A stretch of DNA of 64,000 nucleotides from Blastochloris sulfoviridis (GTDB lineage Bacteria > Pseudomonadota > Alphaproteobacteria > Rhizobiales > Xanthobacteraceae), in assembly GCF_008630065.1 (NCBI RefSeq), contig NZ_VWPL01000005.1, forward strand, positions 120,130 through 184,129, read 5' to 3'. The notes below the pieces were generated by a model. The model worked only from the letters and a program-made list of their open reading frames with translations. It was not told the origin of the DNA and ran no database searches. This document shows positions 58,160 through 64,000 of the stretch, in pieces; within the stretch, counting starts at the first letter, position 1, and the number at the start of each line of letters is the position of its first letter. The position numbers and the translations under genes are program-made.

Positions 58160-59398
58160 ATGACCGAACCGCCCCGCCGACGTCCCGTTGTCTTCCGCCT
58201 CGACGATCCCACGGTCGTCGTGTCCGATCCGAGCGCGCCGGTGCCGGCACGCCCGCAGCCGGCCCCACGTGCCCCTGAGCAGCGTGCCCCCGAGCCGCGC
58301 GCGTCCGAGCAGCGCCCGTCCGAGGCGGCCGGCGCCGAGCCCGTGGCCGCAACGGGTCAGGCCGCGGCGAGGCCCGCGCCCGCCAAGCCCGCCCCGAAGC
58401 CGGCGGCCGCCAAGGTGCCCGAGCCGCCGCCGACCCGCATCGACGTCGAGCCGCGGCCGGCGCCGGCGCCGCGCTCGCGTCCGCAGACCACCACCATCGT
58501 CACGACGCCGGCCCCGGCCAAGCCCAAGAGCCGGCTCGGCACGCTGGCCTGGTCGGCGGTCGGCGGCCTGATCTCGATCTATGTCAGCCTGCAGATCTGG
58601 CAGCTCATCGAGGAGGCGTTCGCCCGCTCGGCGCTGCTCGGCTCGCTGGCCTCGCTGCTGGCGCTGATCGTGGCGGTGGCGGCGCTGGTGGTGGGCCTGC
58701 GCGAGCTGGTCGGCCTGCTGCGCCTGGAGAACATGGCCAAGGTGCGCAGCGAGGCCGAACAGGCGTCCGCCACCGACGACCGCGCCCGCGCCGAGACCGT
58801 GGTCAAGAACCTGCTCAGCTTCGCCGCCGAGAATCCGCGGCTCGTGCGCGCCCGCACCGACCTCGCCGAGCATCTCGAAGCGATCATCGACGGTCGCGAC
58901 CTGATCCATCTCGCCGAGCGCGAGCTGATGGGCCCGCTCGACGCCGAGGCGCGGCGCATGGTGGCGGAGACCGCGGCGCGCATCTCGGTGGTCACCGCGG
59001 TGTCGCCCAACGCATTGGTCGACATCCTGTTCGTGGCGGCGAGCGCCGTCAGCTTGGTGCGCCGGCTCGGCCTGCTCTATGGCGGCCGGCCCGGCGCGCT
59101 CGGTCTCATCAAGATCGGCCGGCAGACGCTGTCGCTCCTGGCGGTCACCGGCGGCCTCGCCGCCGGCGACGCGGTGCTGCAGCAGATGGTCGGCCACGGC
59201 TTGGCCGCCAAGCTGTCGGCCAAGCTCGGCCAGGGCCTGCTCAACGGCATGCTGACCGTCCGCCTCGGCGTCGCCGCCATTCATGCGATCCGGCCGCTGC
59301 CCTTCTCCGCCCTGCCCAAGCCGACGGTGCGCGAACTGGCGGCCGACCTGATGCGCCGGACCAAGACCGACGACGCCACTGCCGAGGACCGCAATTGA
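58160..59398 (+). CDS. YcjF family (DUF697/TIGR01620) membrane protein
   Basis: A 412-residue protein. The first 115 residues are Pro/Ala/Arg-rich and probably disordered. Then come two membrane helices (AWSAVGGLISIYVSLQIWQL and LLALIVAVAALVVGL) and the C-terminal DUF697 domain (SPNALVDILFVAASAVSLVR to FSALPKPTVRELAADLMRRT). It is the natural partner of the upstream YcjX protein and probably anchors it to the membrane. Confidence 0.88.
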   Translation: MTEPPRRRPVVFRLDDPTVVVSDPSAPVPARPQPAPRAPEQRAPEPRASEQRPSEAAGAEPVAATGQAAARPAPAKPAPKPAAAKVPEPPPTRIDVEPRPAPAPRSRPQTTTIVTTPAPAKPKSRLGTLAWSAVGGLISIYVSLQIWQLIEEAFARSALLGSLASLLALIVAVAALVVGLRELVGLLRLENMAKVRSEAEQASATDDRARAETVVKNLLSFAAENPRLVRARTDLAEHLEAIIDGRDLIHLAERELMGPLDAEARRMVAETAARISVVTAVSPNALVDILFVAASAVSLVRRLGLLYGGRPGALGLIKIGRQTLSLLAVTGGLAAGDAVLQQMVGHGLAAKLSAKLGQGLLNGMLTVRLGVAAIHAIRPLPFSALPKPTVRELAADLMRRTKTDDATAEDRN

Positions 59399-59449
59399 TC
59401 CGGAATGGCGCTATGCTCCGAATCCGGATCCGAAGCAGGGAAGGAAACC

Positions 59450-59890
59450 ATGTTCAAGAAGATCCTCGTCCCGGTTGACCTCGCCGAGCTCGATTTCGCC
59501 AGACCGGCACTCGACGCCGCGCTGAGCATCGCGCGGACAGACGGCGCCACGGTGCGCCTGCTCAATGTGCTCCAGCTCCTGCCGGCGATGATGGCGGAAT
59601 ACCTGCCGGCGGACTTCGACGAGATCCAGCAGAAGAACGCGTCCGAGGCGCTGGCCAAGCTCGCCGGAAGCCTCGACCTGCACCCCGCCAACATCTCGGC
59701 CACGGTGCGGATCGGCCCGGTCCACCACGAGGTGCTGGAAGAGGCCAAGGCGTTCGGCGCCGACCTGATCGTCATGAGCTCGCACGATCCGGGCCTGCGC
59801 ACCTATTTCATCGGCTCCAACGCCGCGCAGGTGGTGCGCCACGCCCACTGCTCGGTGATGGTGGTGCGCAGCCGCACCGAGGGACAGTGA
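59450..59890 (+). CDS. Universal stress protein (UspA family)
   Basis: A 146-residue UspA-fold protein: MFKKILVPVDLAELDFARPA at the start and DLIVMSSHDPGLRTYFIGSN, AAQVVRHAHCSVMVVRS at the end. The G-x(2)-G-x(9)-G-S/T ATP-binding pattern is only partly kept (the first glycine positions read SSHDPG), so nucleotide binding is uncertain. AAGGAAACC precedes ATG 59450. Confidence 0.9.
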   Translation: MFKKILVPVDLAELDFARPALDAALSIARTDGATVRLLNVLQLLPAMMAEYLPADFDEIQQKNASEALAKLAGSLDLHPANISATVRIGPVHHEVLEEAKAFGADLIVMSSHDPGLRTYFIGSNAAQVVRHAHCSVMVVRSRTEGQ

Positions 59891-59912
59891 GACCGGCGGC
59901 GAGCGGGACGGT

Positions 59913-60266
59913 CTAGCGTCCCCGCAGCGCCGCCAGCGCCACGCCGAGCCAGCCGGCGATCATCGTCAGCCCGCCGGCCGGCGCCGCAAAGGGAAACAGC
60001 CGGGCGTGGAGATAGACCCGCGCCGCGAGGTCGCCGGCGAACAGCGCGCTGCCGGCGAGCATCAGCGCCGCCGCCAGGACGAAGAGGCCGCCGCGCCCGG
60101 CGAGCGCCAGCACCGCCGCGGCATGCATCACCAGCAGCAGCCCGGCGGTCTCGAGCCCCGGGTGGCCGCCATGCGACCCGGCCGCCGCCAGCGCCACGCC
60201 GGCCGCCCCGGCGAGCCCGCCCGCCAGCGTCACGGCGCGTTGCGTCCCTGCGCTATCCCTGGCCAT
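59913..60266 (-). CDS. DUF423 family membrane protein
   Basis: A 117-residue protein with about four hydrophobic helices: AVTLAGGLAGAAGVALAAAGSHG, ETAGLLLVMHAAAVLALA, GLFVLAAALMLAGSALFAGDLAAR and FPFAAPAGGLTMIAGWLGVALAAL. The G-A/S-H and H-A-x-A-x-L-A-L motifs are typical of DUF423 (YgdD-like). GGGAGACGG precedes ATG 60266. Function unknown. Confidence 0.85.
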   Translation of the reverse strand: MARDSAGTQRAVTLAGGLAGAAGVALAAAGSHGGHPGLETAGLLLVMHAAAVLALAGRGGLFVLAAALMLAGSALFAGDLAARVYLHARLFPFAAPAGGLTMIAGWLGVALAALRGR

Positions 60267-60394
60267 CGCCGTCTCCCGCTCCAGCCCCGACTCCACGCCG
60301 AAATATCGCAAGTGTTGCATCCCGGCACCAGCCGGGCGAGCAGCCTTCAACTACAGTACGTCATTGAATGCAGCGTGATTCAAAAGGCAGTGCC

Positions 60395-61819
60395 ATGAAG
60401 CGAGTGGTGATCGGCGGTTTGATGTGCGTGGTGGGGCTCGCCGGATCAGCGGCCGCCGCCGATCTTCGGCTCGCCAAGTCGCCGGAGGTCATGGCCCCGG
60501 CCTGGAACTGGACCGGCGGCTATATCGGCCTCAATGGCGGCTATGGCTGGGGCAGCGCCGACCACCAGTTCGACCCGACTCCGTTCGTCAGCCATTTCGC
60601 GCCCGCTGGCGCCAGCCTCGACCATGACATCGACGGCGGCCTGTTCGGCTTCCAGACCGGCTGGAACTGGCAGGTCGGCAATGTCGTGTTCGGCCTGGAA
60701 GGCACCACCGCCTGGGCCGGCATTGAGGGCAAGGACGCCGGGGTGTTCAACGGCTTCGGCGGCGCGACCTACAAGACCGAGATTGAGAGCGTCTCCACCT
60801 TCGTCGCCCGCCTCGGCTTCGCCAATGGCGCCTGGCTGTTCTACGGCAAGGGCGGCGTCGCCTATGGCGAGGTCAAGAGCACGCTGACCAACGACAATGG
60901 CTCGCGCTACTACCGCGAGACCAACGACCATATCGGCTGGACCGTCGGCCTCGGCGCCGAATACGCGCTGGCGCCGAACTGGATCCTCGGCCTCGAATAC
61001 AACTACGTCGACCTCGGCGACGAGCGTTACGGCGGCGGCATTGCCTCGTCGTTCGCCGACTACACCGCCGACATCGCCTTCTCCACCGTGCTGGCCCGGC
61101 TGTCCTACAAGTTCGGCGCCGGCGGCAACCCGCTCGCCGCCGCCGTCCTCGGGTCGGCGGCCCCGGGCGGGCTGTGGAACGGCCTCTATCTCGGTCTGCA
61201 GGGCGGCTATGGCTGGGGCACCAGCGACCAGACGCTGTACGCCGGCTCGCTCGTCGGCGGCGGCGGCAGCCGCGACTTCGACTTCGATGGCGGCCTGTTC
61301 GGCGTCCAAGTCGGCTATATGGGCCAGCTTGGCAACTGGGTGCTCGGCACCGAAGCCACCCTCGCCTGGACCGGCCTGGAGAAGAGCGGCGACGTGCCCG
61401 AGGATCTGCTCGTGGCCGGCGCCAGCGCGACGGTGTCCAGCGAGCTGAACTGGCTCGCCACCACCACGCTGCGCCTCGGCTACACCTGGGGCCCCTGGCA
61501 GCTCTACGGCAAGGGCGGCACCGCCTTCGGCCAGGCCGAGAGCAAGGCGGCGATCCGCTGGGGTGGCGATACGTTCTCCTTCTCCGAGAAGAACGACCAC
61601 GTCGGCTGGACGCTCGGCGGCGGCCTCGAATATGCCTGGGGCAACTGGCTGGTCGGCGTCGAATACAATTACTACGACCTCGGCGACCAGAAGTACGGCG
61701 GCGACGCCCGCCCCGGTGGCTGGCTAGCCTACGAGAACGAGCTGAGCTTCTCGAGCGTGCTGGCGCGCGTGTCCTACAAGTTCGACCCCACCCCCGCGCC
61801 GGTGGTCGCCAAATACTGA
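60395..61819 (+). CDS. Outer membrane protein with two tandem Omp25/31-type barrels
   Basis: A 474-residue protein. A signal peptide (VIGGLMCVVGLAGSAAAADL) is followed by two homologous eight-strand barrel repeats. Repeat 1 (about residues 38-255) starts WTGGYIGLNGGYGWGSAD and ends FSTVLARLSYKF. Repeat 2 (about 263-470) starts WNGLYLGLQGGYGWGTSD and ends FSSVLARVSYKF. Matching segments include DGGLFGFQ/DGGLFGVQ, YGKGGVAYGEV/YGKGGTAFGQA, NDHIGWTVGLG/NDHVGWTLGGG and EYNYVDLGDERYGG/EYNYYDLGDQKYGG. Ordinary members of this rhizobial family have one barrel of about 200-250 residues. A strong terminator follows. Confidence 0.9.
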   Translation: MKRVVIGGLMCVVGLAGSAAAADLRLAKSPEVMAPAWNWTGGYIGLNGGYGWGSADHQFDPTPFVSHFAPAGASLDHDIDGGLFGFQTGWNWQVGNVVFGLEGTTAWAGIEGKDAGVFNGFGGATYKTEIESVSTFVARLGFANGAWLFYGKGGVAYGEVKSTLTNDNGSRYYRETNDHIGWTVGLGAEYALAPNWILGLEYNYVDLGDERYGGGIASSFADYTADIAFSTVLARLSYKFGAGGNPLAAAVLGSAAPGGLWNGLYLGLQGGYGWGTSDQTLYAGSLVGGGGSRDFDFDGGLFGVQVGYMGQLGNWVLGTEATLAWTGLEKSGDVPEDLLVAGASATVSSELNWLATTTLRLGYTWGPWQLYGKGGTAFGQAESKAAIRWGGDTFSFSEKNDHVGWTLGGGLEYAWGNWLVGVEYNYYDLGDQKYGGDARPGGWLAYENELSFSSVLARVSYKFDPTPAPVVAKY

Positions 61820-61847
61820 TCGCGAACGTCCTCCGCCCAACGACTGC

Positions 61848-61883
61848 CAACGGGCCGGCCTTGCGCCGGCCCGTTGTCGTTTT
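61848..61883 (+). terminator. Terminator of the outer membrane protein gene
   Basis: A perfect 12-bp stem, CAACGGGCCGGC paired with GCCGGCCCGTTG, loop CTTGC, followed by TCGTTTTG. It lies 29 bases after the stop codon, a classic intrinsic terminator. Confidence 0.9.
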
Positions 61884-61896
61884 GCTCCCTCCCTCA

Positions 61897-61924
61897 CCGG
61901 CCTGATCGGCCAGAAACCGTATCA
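61897..61924. repeat. Family C repeat fragment (overlaps VWA stop)
   Basis: Read on the minus strand: TGATACGGTTTCTGGCCGAT then CAGGCCGG. The TGA is the VWA gene's stop codon. Only the first stem of the element is present. Confidence 0.65.
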
Positions 61925-63097
61925 CCGGCTGAGTTCGCGCATCGCCCCGTCGAGCCCTTCGAGCGTCAGCGCGAACATCCGCCCGCCGATGAGTTGGCGG
62001 ATCATCCGGATCGACGGCGTCACGTCCCAATGGGCGGCCGGCACCGGGTTGAGCCACACCGCGTGCGGATAGGTGGCGAACACGCGCTCCAGCCACACCC
62101 GCCCCGGCTCGTCGTTCATATGCTCCACCGAGCCGCCGATGGCGCTGAGCTCGTAGGGGCTCATTGAGGCGTCGCCGACGAAGATCACCTTGTAGTCGGC
62201 GCCGAAGGTGTGCAGCACCTGCCAGGTCGGGATGGTCTGCTGGTAGCGGCGGGCATTGTCCTTCCACACCCGCTCATAGAGGCAGTTGTGGAAGTAGAAA
62301 TAGTCGAGGTGCTTGAACTCGGTCCGCGCCGCCGAGAACAGCTCCTCGGTGGCCGCGACGTGCCAGTCCATCGAGCCGCCGACGTCGAAGAACAGCAGCA
62401 CCTTGACGGCATTGTGCCGCTCGGGCCGCAGCCGGATGTCGAGATAGCCCTTGTGGGCGGTGCCGCGGATGGTCTCGTCGAGGTCGAGCTCCTCCGCCGC
62501 GCCGGTGCGGGCGAATTTGCGCAGGCGGCGCAGCGCGATCTTGATGTTGCGGGTGCCGAGCTCGACGTCGCCGTCGAGGTCCTTGAACTCGCGCCGGTCC
62601 CACACCTTGACGGCGCGGCGGTGGCGGCCTTCCGCTTGGCCGATGCGCACGCCTTCCGGATTGTAGCCATAGGCACCGAACGGCGAGGTTCCGGCGGTGC
62701 CGATCCATTTGTTGCCGCCCTGGTGGCGCTCGGTCTGCTCGGCGAGCCGCTGGCGCAGCGTCTCCATCAGCTTCTCGAAGCCGCCCAGCGCCTCGATCTG
62801 CGCCTTCTCCTCCTCGGTCAGGAACTTCTCGGCGAGCTTCTTCAACCACTCGGCCGGGATCTCGGCGGTGGCGGCATCGGCCACCGTCTCCAGCCCCTTG
62901 AAGACGTGGGCGAACACCCGGTCGAACCTGTCGAGGTTGCGCTCGTCCTTCACCAGCGCGGCGCGCGACAGGTAATAGAAGTCCTCGACCCGGCGGCCGG
63001 CGACGTCGCGCTCCATGCCCTCCATCAGCGTCAGGTACTCGCGCAAGGTCACCGGCACGCCGGCCGCCTTGAGGTCGTAGAAGAAGCTGACGAACAT
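61922..63097 (-). CDS. VWA domain protein (MoxR partner, CoxE-like)
   Basis: A 391-residue protein. A helical N-terminal half (MFVSFFYDLKAAGVPVTLRE, EYLTLMEGMERDV) is followed by a von Willebrand A domain with VKVLLFFDVGGSMDWHV. The MIDAS motif reads DVGGS, with glycine where DxSxS normally has the first serine. The C-terminal residues include VIFVGDASMSPYEL and HAVWLNPVPAAHWDVTPSIR. Proteins of this layout are usually encoded beside a MoxR ATPase; here that ATPase is about 9 kb away. Client unknown. Confidence 0.88.
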   Translation of the reverse strand: MFVSFFYDLKAAGVPVTLREYLTLMEGMERDVAGRRVEDFYYLSRAALVKDERNLDRFDRVFAHVFKGLETVADAATAEIPAEWLKKLAEKFLTEEEKAQIEALGGFEKLMETLRQRLAEQTERHQGGNKWIGTAGTSPFGAYGYNPEGVRIGQAEGRHRRAVKVWDRREFKDLDGDVELGTRNIKIALRRLRKFARTGAAEELDLDETIRGTAHKGYLDIRLRPERHNAVKVLLFFDVGGSMDWHVAATEELFSAARTEFKHLDYFYFHNCLYERVWKDNARRYQQTIPTWQVLHTFGADYKVIFVGDASMSPYELSAIGGSVEHMNDEPGRVWLERVFATYPHAVWLNPVPAAHWDVTPSIRMIRQLIGGRMFALTLEGLDGAMRELSR

Positions 63098-63283
63098 CGG
63101 CCACCCCCTATTCAGGCAACATTATCATGCCGCATCGGCCCCGCCGACGCGCACGCAATGCCGCAGGTGGCCGCGGGCGCGGTTGACAAGCCTGCGAGCC
63201 CCGTCGCACCGTTGCGCCGGCCGGTGGGCGTAAGCGGGCAAGCGCGCAAGACCGGCGGACGCGGACGGACAAGCGAGCACGCG

Positions 63284-63856
63284 ATGGTGGTGGTGCCTTT
63301 TCCCGCCCCGAGGGCGCCGGCCAGCGGCAACCGCGCCGCGGCGGCGCGCCTGTTCGACCATCTGGAGCCCGGCGAGCGCCTGCTGTGGGCCGACCGGCCG
63401 GACCCGTGGTCGGTGGTGCGCGACCGCGGCTTCATGGTGCCGCTGTGGCTTGGCGCCATCGCCGTGCCGCTCGGCACCATCCTGGCGCTCGGCACCGGCG
63501 GCGGCCCGGCCTATGTCGCCGGTCTGTCGCTGCTGGTGGGCGCGGCGCTGATCGGCATGCTGGCGTTCGGGGTGTGGCGGCGGGCCGGCGAGACGGTCTA
63601 CGGCCTCACCGACCGCCGCATCCTGGTGCTGCGCGACGGCGCGATCCCCAGGCTGGAGGCGACCGCCGCCGACCGCATCGCCTGGATCGACATGGTGCGC
63701 CAGCGCGACGGCTCGGGCGCGGTGAGCCTCACCATCATCGACGGCTCGCAGTCGGGCGCCGAGCTGGTGCTGGGCGGCCTCGCCGACCCGCAGGACGTCG
63801 CGCGCCGCGTCGCCGTGGCCTATGCCTTCCACGCGCCGCATCTGATGCAGGGATAG
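63284..63856 (+). CDS. PH-like domain membrane protein
   Basis: A 190-residue protein. LFDHLEPGERLLWADRPDPW opens a bacterial PH-like module. Two helices follow (FMVPLWLGAIAVPLGTILAL and YVAGLSLLVGAALIGMLAFGV), then YGLTDRRILVLRDGAIPRLE, the signature of the bPH/YdbT-like family. The role is unknown. ATG 63284 gives the family start; the frame is open upstream but not conserved. Divergent from the VWA gene. Confidence 0.75.
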   Translation: MVVVPFPAPRAPASGNRAAAARLFDHLEPGERLLWADRPDPWSVVRDRGFMVPLWLGAIAVPLGTILALGTGGGPAYVAGLSLLVGAALIGMLAFGVWRRAGETVYGLTDRRILVLRDGAIPRLEATAADRIAWIDMVRQRDGSGAVSLTIIDGSQSGAELVLGGLADPQDVARRVAVAYAFHAPHLMQG

Positions 63857-63870
63857 GGCTGGAGACGGAA

Positions 63871-63896
63871 ACGGCCGCGGGGTTCCCCGCGGCCGT
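63871..63896. terminator. Hairpin between the PH-like gene and the right-edge gene
   Basis: A near-perfect palindrome, ACGGCCGCGGGG paired with CCCCGCGGCCGT around TT. It sits between two convergent stop codons. There is no T-run, so it is a probable bidirectional terminator. Confidence 0.65.
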
Positions 63897-63925
63897 CCAA
63901 ATGATGCATTCCGGTAGCGCTCGGC

Positions 63926-64000
63926 TCAGGCCGCGCGCACCGTGGCGAGGAACTTGGCGACTTCGGCCTGCAGCACGCCCGACTGGGTGGCGAGGTCGCC
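63926..64000 (-). CDS. C-terminal end of a probable methyl-accepting chemotaxis protein
   Basis: Only the last 24 codons are in the window: GDLATQSGVLQAEVAKFLATVRAA then TGA in pieces (DLATQSGVLQAEVAKFL and ATVRAA). The pattern LA-x-QS-x-x-L-x-x-EV-x-x-FL-x-x-VR is the usual C-terminus of alphaproteobacterial chemoreceptors. Its remainder lies beyond the right edge. Confidence 0.6.
   Translation of the reverse strand, partial: GDLATQSGVLQAEVAKFLATVRAA

Overview
The window is about 64 kb of uniformly GC-rich chromosomal DNA with bacterial codon use. Gene families and order point to an alphaproteobacterium of the order Hyphomicrobiales (Rhizobiales), with a layout like that of Bradyrhizobium/Rhodopseudomonas/Xanthobacteraceae relatives. 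Supporting signs are a dimeric-type NADP isocitrate dehydrogenase, an ATPase inhibitor zeta (DUF1476), a DksA lacking most zinc cysteines, CckA next to flhB, FlaF/FlbT/FliX, MotE and DUF6468 proteins, a recA SOS box of the GTTC-N7-GTTC type, CtrA-like TTAA-N7-TTAA boxes and Omp25/31-type porins. The genus cannot be fixed from sequence reading alone. No rRNA, tRNA, CRISPR array, prophage or complete insertion sequence was seen.

Region 1 (1-9.7 kb) holds purine biosynthesis and housekeeping genes: an HdeD-like fragment, purB, the zeta ATPase inhibitor, purC, purS-purQ, a Uma2-type nuclease gene, purL, a BolA protein, monothiol glutaredoxin and rpsD. Region 2 (9.7-22.6 kb) holds murI, an AT-richer FkbM methyltransferase gene, a TrmJ-like RNA methyltransferase fused to a DUF559 nuclease-like domain, a secreted rhodanese, icd, a Kef-type cation/proton antiporter, alaS, recA with an SOS box, and a small periplasmic Cache protein.

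Region 3 (22.8-52 kb) is a flagellar and cell-cycle locus. It starts with cckA, then flhB-fliR-fliQ-fliE-flgC-flgB on the minus strand and fliO-fliP on the plus strand. Next comes a minus-strand operon fliL-fliM-DUF6468-motE-large TPR protein, then flgF-flgG-flgA-flgH. An insert of non-flagellar genes follows (alcohol dehydrogenase, aldo/keto reductase, LysR regulator, dksA). The locus resumes with divergent fliX and flgI-flgJ-flgN-like, then flaG-like, a degenerate flagellin-like gene, flaF and flbT. CtrA-like boxes lie in the early-gene promoter regions (flgB/fliO, fliX/flgI, flaG-like, flagellin-like), and sigma-54 type -24/-12 elements precede flgF and flgI. The locus therefore appears to carry both its parts and its hierarchy: CckA to CtrA for early genes, FliX/sigma-54 for rod and P-ring genes, and FlaF/FlbT for flagellin.

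Region 4 (52-64 kb) is a mixed set: MoxR ATPase, lipoprotein, DUF2975 protein with its small XRE partner, FAD oxidoreductase, SixA phosphatase, YcjX/DUF697 pair, universal stress protein, DUF423 protein, an outer-membrane protein made of two fused barrels, a VWA protein that probably partners MoxR, a PH-like membrane protein, and the tail of a probable chemotaxis receptor.

Three families of dispersed palindromic repeats punctuate intergenic spaces. The most curious (family C) supplies the TGA stop codon of three unrelated genes. Several short tandem repeats with 15-16 bp period also occur.
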